Part shown: positions 13,545 to 18,588 of the stretch, piece after piece
Position numbering within the stretch: position 1 is the stretch's first letter
How the letters are laid out: each line of letters starts with the position of its first letter
Assembly: GCA_023418835.1 (NCBI GenBank)
Contig: JAEZYW010000227.1
Span: forward strand, 1 to 18,588
DNA length: 18,588 nt
Direction: 5' to 3'
DNA from: Bacillota bacterium
Lineage (GTDB): Bacteria; Bacillota; Clostridia; Tissierellales; Peptoniphilaceae
Position numbers and translations under genes: made by a program
Notes under the pieces: model-generated
Databases searched by the model: none
The model's input: only the letters and a program-made list of their open reading frames with translations
Told to the model about the DNA's origin: nothing

Positions 13545-13578
13545 TAAAAATTCCCCTTAGGAATGTCCTAAAGGGAAT
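13545..13578 (-). terminator. Terminator after tuf
   Basis: ATTCCCTTTAGGA and TCCTAAGGGGAAT pair on the minus strand with one mismatch around a three-base loop and are followed by TTTTTA. It ends the str operon. Confidence 0.9.
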
Positions 13579-13601
13579 ATTTTAAATTAATTTAGTTTTA
13601 A

Positions 13602-14795
13602 TTAACCAAGGATTTTTGTAACAACGCCTGATGCTACAGTTTTTCCACCTTCTCTAATCGCAAATCTAACTCCTGCGTCCATTGCGATTGGAGTGATTAA
13701 TTCTACAGTGAAAGTAGCGTTATCTCCAGGCATAACCATTTCTACTCCGTCATCTAATTGGATATCACCAGTTACGTCAGTTGTTCTGAAGTAAAATTGT
13801 GGTCTGTATCCGTTGAAAAATGGAGTGTGTCTTCCACCTTCTTCTTTAGAAAGTACGTATACTTCTGCTTCGAATTTTGTTTGTGGTTTAATTGTTCCTG
13901 GTTTTGCAAGAACTTGTCCTCTTTGGATGTCTTCTCTTTGAACACCTCTAAGAAGAAGTCCTACGTTGTCTCCAGCTTGAGCTTGATCAAGAAGTTTTCT
14001 GAACATTTCAACTCCAGTTACAACTACTTTTCTAGCTGCATCTGTAAGTCCTACGATTTCAACTTCGTCTTGAACTTTAACGATACCAGATTCTACTCTA
14101 CCTGTAGCAACTGTTCCTCTACCTGTGATAGAGAATACGTCCTCTACTGGCATTAGGAATGGTTTGTCAGTGTCTCTTTCTGGTTGTGGAATGTATGCGT
14201 CTACTTCTTCCATCAATTTAACGATTTTGTCTCCCCATTCTCCGTCTGGCTCTTCAATAGCTTTTAATGCTGAACCTACAACGATTGGAGTGTTGTCTCC
14301 GTCAAAGTCGTATTCTGAAAGTAAATCTCTTACTTCCATTTCTACTAATTCGATAAGCTCTGCGTCGTCAACTTGGTCTTCTTTGTTTAAGAAAACTACA
14401 ATTGAAGGAACTCCTACCTGTCTAGAAAGTAAGATGTGCTCTCTAGTTTGTGGCATTGGTCCGTCTGCAGCAGATACTACTAAGATAGCTCCGTCCATTT
14501 GAGCTGCTCCTGTGATCATGTTTTTAACATAGTCAGCGTGACCTGGGCAGTCTACGTGAGCATAGTGACGATTTGGAGTTTCATATTCTACGTGTGATGT
14601 AGAAATAGTGATTCCTCTTTCTCTCTCTTCTGGAGCCTTATCTATGTTAGCGTAATCAATTTTTTCTCCTGAACCATATCTTTGGTTAAGAACATAAGTG
14701 ATAGCTGCTGTTAAAGTTGTTTTACCGTGGTCAACGTGACCAATAGTACCAATATTTACGTGCGGTTTGTTTCTTTCAAATTTAGCTTTACCCAT
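13602..14795 (-). CDS. tuf: Elongation factor Tu
   Basis: The GTPase that delivers aminoacyl-tRNA to the ribosome. The 397-residue product is full length with the G1 loop GHVDHGKT, G3 DCPGHADY and G4 NKED (usually NKxD), plus the two C-terminal beta-barrel domains including the [11 protein letters not shown] and [15 protein letters not shown] segments. The ATG at 14795 has AGGAGG seven bases upstream. It is the last gene of the str operon but also has its own promoter in the 80-base gap after fusA, which would allow the high EF-Tu output that cells need. Confidence 0.98.
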   Translation of the reverse strand: MGKAKFERNKPHVNIGTIGHVDHGKTTLTAAITYVLNQRYGSGEKIDYANIDKAPEERERGITISTSHVEYETPNRHYAHVDCPGHADYVKNMITGAAQMDGAILVVSAADGPMPQTREHILLSRQVGVPSIVVFLNKEDQVDDAELIELVEMEVRDLLSEYDFDGDNTPIVVGSALKAIEEPDGEWGDKIVKLMEEVDAYIPQPERDTDKPFLMPVEDVFSITGRGTVATGRVESGIVKVQDEVEIVGLTDAARKVVVTGVEMFRKLLDQAQAGDNVGLLLRGVQREDIQRGQVLAKPGTIKPQTKFEAEVYVLSKEEGGRHTPFFNGYRPQFYFRTTDVTGDIQLDDGVEMVMPGDNATFTVELITPIAMDAGVRFAIREGGKTVASGVVTKILG

Positions 14796-14835
14796 TATTA
14801 TCCTCCTAATGATTTAAAATCTTCAAATTATTTTT

Positions 14836-14864
14836 ATAATACATCATATTTGTGTTTTTTTCAA
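14836..14864 (-). promoter_or_regulatory. Internal promoter for tuf
   Basis: TTGAAA (14864-14859), a 17-base spacer, and TATTAT (14841-14836), in the gap between fusA and tuf. Confidence 0.75.
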
Positions 14865-14875
14865 CTCTTTAGTAA

Positions 14876-16945
14876 CTATTTAGACGATCCTAGAACTTCT
14901 TCTTGGATACTCTTTGGAACTGGTGCGTAGTGGTCAAATTGCATAGAATAAGTTGCTCTACCTTGTGTGTTGGATCTTAAAGAAGTAGCATATCCAAACA
15001 TTTCTCCAAGAGGAACGTAAGCTCTAACAACTTGTGCTCCTGCTACTAATTCCATACCTTCTACTTGTCCACGACGAGAGTTAATGTCTCCAATAACGTC
15101 TCCCATATATTCTTCAGGAACAGTTACTTCGACTTTCATTGTAGGTTCTAATAGTTGTGGATTACCTTTTTTAAGCGCATCTTTAATCGCCATAGATCCA
15201 GCAATCTTAAATGCCATCTCTGAGGAGTCAACTTCGTGATAAGATCCGTCATAAAGAACTACTTTAACGTCTAACACTTCATATCCTCCTAATATACCAG
15301 ATTTTAACGCTTCTTCAATACCTTCGTTAACAGCTCCAATATATTCTTTAGGAATAGCTCCACCTACTATTTCGTTTACAAATTCATAACCTGAACCTTC
15401 TTCACCTGGCTCAACTTTAATCTTAACGTGTCCGTATTGTCCACGTCCACCAGATTGTCTAGCATATCTCATGTCTGATTCAGCTGGTTTTGTAATAGAC
15501 TCTCTGTAAGAAACTTGTGGGTTACCTACGTTAGCCTCTACTTTAAACTCTCTTAGTAGCCTGTCTACAATAATTTCTAGATGAAGTTCACCCATTCCAG
15601 CGATTATAGTATCGCCAGTTTCGTCATTTGTATAAGTTTTGAATGTTGGGTCTTCTTCTGCAAGTTTTATTAAAGCTGCACTCATTTTGTCTTGTGAAGC
15701 TTTTGTTTTTGGTTCAATTGCAACTGAGATAACTGGTTCTGGGAACTCCATGTCTTCTAGTATGATTAAATCATCTTGATCGCATAGTGTATCTCCAGTA
15801 GTAGTATCTTTAAATCCTACTGCCGCTGCAATCTCTCCTGCATATATTTCTTCTCTTTCTTCTCTCTTATCAGCATGCATAAGCATTATACGACCGATAC
15901 GCTCTCTCTTTCCTTTTGAAGAGTTATAAACGTATGATCCTGCTTTAAGAGATCCTGAATAGACTCTAAAGTAACATAATTTTCCAACGAATTGGTCTGT
16001 TACAATTTTAAATGCCAAAGCTGAGAATGATTCTGAGTCTGATGCTTCCCTAGTCTCTTCCTCGCCATTTTCATTAGTTCCCTTAACAGCTGGAATATCT
16101 GTTGGCGCTGGCAAGTAATCTATAATCGCATTTAAAAGAAGTTGAACTCCCTTGTTTTTGTATGAAGAACCACAAGTTACAGGAACCATTTTTACATCAA
16201 TTGTTCCTTTTCTTATAGCTTTTTTAAGCATATCTTCGGAAATTTCTTCTCCATCTAAATACGCCATCATAAGTTCGTCATCAAAATTTGATACTTGGTC
16301 TATAAGATTTTCTCTATATTCTTCTGCTAAGTCTTTTAATTCTTCTGGAACATCTGTAATTTCAATATCAAATCCAGCATCGTCTTTGTAAATCTCAGCT
16401 TTCATTGTTACTAAGTCAACCATTCCAACGAATTTATCTTCTGCTCCAATAGGAATTTGAATTGGAACAGGATTAGCATTTAATCTGTCTTTTATAGTTT
16501 CAACTGAACGGAAGAAGTCAGCTCCTACTACGTCCATTTTGTTTATATGAGCTATTCTCGGTACCCCGTATTTATCTGCTTGTCTCCAAACAGTTTCTGA
16601 TTGAGGTTCTACACCGCTTTTAGCGTCGAATAGAGAAACTGCTCCGTCTAATACACGTAGAGATCTTTCTACTTCTACTGTAAAGTCAACGTGTCCAGGT
16701 GTATCTATAATATTTAATCTATGATCATTCCACATTGCAGTTGTAGCAGCGGAAGTGATTGTAATTCCTCTTTCCTTTTCTTGTTCCATCCAGTCCATTT
16801 GAGAACCACCATCATGTGTCTCTCCAATTTTATGGATTCTACCAGTATATAAAAGTATACGCTCAGTTGTGGTAGTCTTACCGGCATCAATGTGAGCCAT
16901 TATACCAATATTTCTGGTTTTCTCTAAAGGTATTTCTCTTGGCAA
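14876..16945 (-). CDS. fusA: Elongation factor G
   Basis: The translocase GTPase, 689 residues and full length. It shows [17 protein letters not shown] and NKMD in the G domain, then the domain II barrel, and the domain III-V region containing [10 protein letters not shown] and the GRGQYGHV loop of domain IV. It begins with TTG at 16945, supported by GGGAGG six bases upstream and by alignment to the standard [15 protein letters not shown] start. There is no ATG in a better place. It lies 27 bases after rpsG and ends with TAG. A TTG start on such a highly expressed gene is notable. Confidence 0.98.
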   Translation of the reverse strand: MPREIPLEKTRNIGIMAHIDAGKTTTTERILLYTGRIHKIGETHDGGSQMDWMEQEKERGITITSAATTAMWNDHRLNIIDTPGHVDFTVEVERSLRVLDGAVSLFDAKSGVEPQSETVWRQADKYGVPRIAHINKMDVVGADFFRSVETIKDRLNANPVPIQIPIGAEDKFVGMVDLVTMKAEIYKDDAGFDIEITDVPEELKDLAEEYRENLIDQVSNFDDELMMAYLDGEEISEDMLKKAIRKGTIDVKMVPVTCGSSYKNKGVQLLLNAIIDYLPAPTDIPAVKGTNENGEEETREASDSESFSALAFKIVTDQFVGKLCYFRVYSGSLKAGSYVYNSSKGKRERIGRIMLMHADKREEREEIYAGEIAAAVGFKDTTTGDTLCDQDDLIILEDMEFPEPVISVAIEPKTKASQDKMSAALIKLAEEDPTFKTYTNDETGDTIIAGMGELHLEIIVDRLLREFKVEANVGNPQVSYRESITKPAESDMRYARQSGGRGQYGHVKIKVEPGEEGSGYEFVNEIVGGAIPKEYIGAVNEGIEEALKSGILGGYEVLDVKVVLYDGSYHEVDSSEMAFKIAGSMAIKDALKKGNPQLLEPTMKVEVTVPEEYMGDVIGDINSRRGQVEGMELVAGAQVVRAYVPLGEMFGYATSLRSNTQGRATYSMQFDHYAPVPKSIQEEVLGSSK

Positions 16946-16972
16946 AATAATCCTCCCTTTAAAAATGAAGCA

Positions 16973-17443
16973 TTACCAACGGTAATGTGCAAATGCTTTA
17001 TTGGCTTCTGCCATTCTGTGCATTTCTTCTTTTCTCTTTACGCTTCCACCTAGTTCGTTAGATGCATCCATGATTTCACCTGCAAGTCTTTCAACCATGG
17101 TTCTTTCTCCTCTTTCTCTAGAGTATCTAACTAACCATCTAAGACCTAGTGTTTGTCTTCTTTCAGCTCTAACTTCCATTGGTACTTGATAAGTTGCTCC
17201 CCCTACTCTTCTAGCTTTAACTTCTAGAACTGGCATTATGTTGTTTAATGCTCTGTAGAACACTTCAAGACCGTCTTGTTCAGAACGTTGCTCAACCATT
17301 TGTAAAGCTCCGTAAACAATTCTTTGAGCTGTACCTTTCTTTCCATCTAACATAACGTTGTTTATTAGTTTTGTTATAACCTTATCCGAATATAATGGAT
17401 CTGGCATAACCTCTCTTTTTGGTACATGACCTTTTCTTGGCAC
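16973..17443 (-). CDS. rpsG: 30S ribosomal protein S7
   Basis: The 156-residue S7 protein that nucleates folding of the 16S rRNA 3' domain and lines the exit site. The standard [16 protein letters not shown] start, [20 protein letters not shown] core (here [16 protein letters not shown]) and the AFAHYRW end are all present. It starts with GTG at 17443, eight bases after AAGGAGGG. In other bacteria S7 also represses its own operon by binding the rpsL-rpsG gap. That gap is 128 bases here and holds a GC-richer hairpin. Confidence 0.98.
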   Translation of the reverse strand: MPRKGHVPKREVMPDPLYSDKVITKLINNVMLDGKKGTAQRIVYGALQMVEQRSEQDGLEVFYRALNNIMPVLEVKARRVGGATYQVPMEVRAERRQTLGLRWLVRYSRERGERTMVERLAGEIMDASNELGGSVKRKEEMHRMAEANKAFAHYRW

Positions 17444-17488
17444 TTTTACTTCCCTCCTTAACCATTAAATAGTAAATTCATCGGTACT

Positions 17489-17502
17489 CGACACGTATGT
17501 CG
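17489..17502 (-). promoter_or_regulatory. Hairpin in the rpsL-rpsG gap (candidate S7 autoregulatory site)
   Basis: CGACA, loop TACG, TGTCG on the minus strand, embedded in a 30-base stretch with higher GC than its AT-rich surroundings and flanked by further imperfect pairing (CATTG with CGATG outside it). The position matches where S7 binds its own mRNA in E. coli; the sequence link is unproven. Confidence 0.35.
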
Positions 17503-17571
17503 TCAGCGCACAATGTTAATATATAAAATTAATGAATAACATATAGCACTTCGTTACGATATTAATACCTT

Positions 17572-17985
17572 TTATTCTTTGCCTTTTTTAGCTCCATATT
17601 TTGATCTAGAAGATTTTCTATTAGATACACCTGATGTATCCAAAGCTCCTCTAACAATGTGATATCTTACCCCTGGTAAGTCTTTAACTCTTCCACCCCT
17701 AATTAAAACAACACTGTGTTCTTGTAGGTTGTGTCCGATTCCAGGAATGTAAGCCATTACTTCCTCATCATTTGACAATCTAACTCTGGCAACTTTTCTA
17801 AGGGCTGAATTAGGTTTTTTTGGAGTAACTGTTCTTACTGCAACACAAACACCTCTTTTTTGTGGAGAATCTTGTCTAGTTGTTCTCCTTCTAAGTGTAT
17901 TGTAATTAACACTTAAAGCTGGTGATTTGGATTTTTTAGTTTGTTTTTGTCTTCCTTTTCTAATCAACTGATTAATTGTTGGCAT
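17572..17985 (-). CDS. rpsL: 30S ribosomal protein S12
   Basis: The 137-residue decoding-centre protein. It has the conserved [12 protein letters not shown] start, the [11 protein letters not shown] loop and the [13 protein letters not shown] loop. The lysines whose mutation gives streptomycin resistance (in KKPNS and RVKDL) are wild type, and the Asp that is methylthiolated in other species is present. The ATG at 17985 has AAGGAGG six bases upstream. It is the first gene of the str operon, with its own promoter at 18098-18070. Confidence 0.98.
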   Translation of the reverse strand: MPTINQLIRKGRQKQTKKSKSPALSVNYNTLRRRTTRQDSPQKRGVCVAVRTVTPKKPNSALRKVARVRLSNDEEVMAYIPGIGHNLQEHSVVLIRGGRVKDLPGVRYHIVRGALDTSGVSNRKSSRSKYGAKKGKE

Positions 17986-18017
17986 CTTGCACCTCCTTCA
18001 TTAATTTTATATATTAA

Positions 18018-18041
18018 CAAACCGCTAAAATTGCGGATTTG
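18018..18041 (-). promoter_or_regulatory. Leader hairpin upstream of rpsL
   Basis: CAAATCCGC and GCGGTTTG form a stem with one bulged T around a seven-base loop, about 20-45 bases after the predicted start of str transcription. No T-run follows, so it is not a terminator. It may stabilise the mRNA or serve regulation. Confidence 0.35.
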
Positions 18042-18069
18042 TAAGCAAAACAAATTTTCACACCATAAT

Positions 18070-18098
18070 ATTTTAACACCGCAATCCTTGGATGTCAA
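18070..18098 (-). promoter_or_regulatory. Promoter of the str operon
   Basis: TTGACA (18098-18093), a 17-base spacer, and TAAAAT (18075-18070). A second TTGACA lies about 45 bases upstream but has only a poor -10. The rest of the 350-base divergent gap to the peroxidase gene is AT-rich and shows nothing else I can support. Confidence 0.8.
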
Positions 18099-18338
18099 CA
18101 GTAACTGTAAAATTGAAACACTAATTTCTGTCAATATCCCTTGCCTTGTTTTAATATTATCCTTGTGAAAATAGCTTAATAATTATAACACAACTAACTT
18201 CTTATTACAAACTTTTGAGATACTAAAATGTGAATTATTAAAAGACGAATTGTATTCAAATAACTCTTAAATACTCTAGTGAAATTTGTAAAAATATTGG
18301 GTATATGGATTACTAATAAATAAACTAGGAGGCCAAAG

Positions 18339-18588
18339 ATGAACATTTATGATTTTACCGTTAAAGATACGTATGGAGATGATTTTTCTTTAGAAAATTT
18401 AAAGGAAAAAGTCGCATTAATTGTTAACACGGCGAGCAAATGTGGATTTACTCCCCAATTTGAAGGCCTTGAAAAGCTATATCAAGATTATAAGGCCAAA
18501 GATTTTATTATTCTGGGATTTCCTTCAAATCAATTTGGTTAGCAAGATCCTGGAAACAATGAAGAAATTAGGGATTTTTGTCAAATAA
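18339..18588 (+). pseudogene. Glutathione peroxidase-family gene interrupted by an in-frame TAG (partial)
   Basis: GPx-type thiol peroxidases reduce hydroperoxides, usually with thioredoxin in bacteria. The ATG at 18339 has AGGAGG six bases upstream. The first 67 codons are a good match: the peroxidatic site [15 protein letters not shown] with Cys35 encoded by TGT, and then FPSNQFG. A TAG at 18540-18542 stops the frame exactly inside the FPCNQFGxQEPG signature. The same frame continues as QDPGNNEEIRDFCQI to the window edge, so no bases are gained or lost. The catalytic Gln69 lies after the stop, as must the Trp and Asn of the family's tetrad, so a 67-residue product would be inactive. TAG ends several intact genes here, so it is a true stop. 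It could be a nonsense mutation (for example AAG to TAG) or a sequencing error. Confidence 0.8.

Noticed and set aside
13758..14502. Long open frames on the plus strand opposite tuf
   Set aside because: They lie wholly antisense to tuf, are Ser/Cys-rich as expected of reversed EF-Tu codons, and have no ribosome binding site.
18441..18443. Selenocysteine at the peroxidase active site
   Set aside because: The active-site codon is TGT, a normal Cys codon.
18540..18542. TAG as a reassigned sense codon or pyrrolysine site
   Set aside because: Several intact genes in the window end in TAG, and no Pyl genes or other TAG-containing frames are seen. A local nonsense change or sequencing error is simpler.

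Overview
The window reads as chromosome from a low-GC Gram-positive anaerobe (Bacillota/Clostridia-like; a Peptoniphilaceae or Tissierellia-type relative is my inference from protein flavour only). The signs are AT-rich DNA, strong AGGAGG ribosome binding sites, many TTGACA-17-TATAAT promoters, a long SRP RNA with an Alu domain, and Firmicutes-type gene content. Almost every gene is a recognisable housekeeping gene. TAG, TAA and TGA are all used as stops.

Layout. Left edge (1-823): the first 18 codons of an unknown minus-strand gene, then thymidine kinase (tdk, minus). At 936-1913 (+) lies a DUF4349 lipoprotein, which converges through a shared terminator on a minus-strand pyrimidine group: pyrF, pyrE and a YfiH-type purine nucleoside phosphorylase (4167 to 1952). 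The pyrF leader (about 4386-4168) is the most elaborate regulatory stretch in the window. It holds a consensus promoter, a PyrR-binding-loop-like hairpin, a competing hairpin, an undescribed 41-codon ORF that overlaps the pyrF start as ATGA, and a U-run stem inside that ORF.

At 4514-5268 (minus) sits a stable-RNA cluster: tRNA-Ser(GGA), SRP RNA, tmRNA, with one good promoter in front. Upstream of it, an operon runs from 10031 to 5349: two tandem MgtE magnesium transporters, folD, and a Tiki/TraB-like lipoprotein. Divergent from this (+) are two tandem universal stress proteins and a coupled DUF1294 membrane protein. These face a minus-strand group of ung, an alpha/beta hydrolase and a class I amidotransferase. 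The right part (13602-17985, minus) is the str operon rpsL-rpsG-fusA-tuf, with a second promoter for tuf. At the right edge a plus-strand glutathione peroxidase gene is broken by an in-frame TAG and runs off the window.

How the genes fit together: several products concern nucleotides and DNA quality (Tdk, PyrE, PyrF, YfiH, Ung, FolD one-carbon supply), and others concern translation and ribosome rescue or targeting (str operon, tmRNA, SRP RNA, tRNA-Ser). I see no mobile element, CRISPR array or phage gene. The most noteworthy points are the composite pyrF leader, the interrupted peroxidase, and a FolD that lacks its cyclohydrolase residues.
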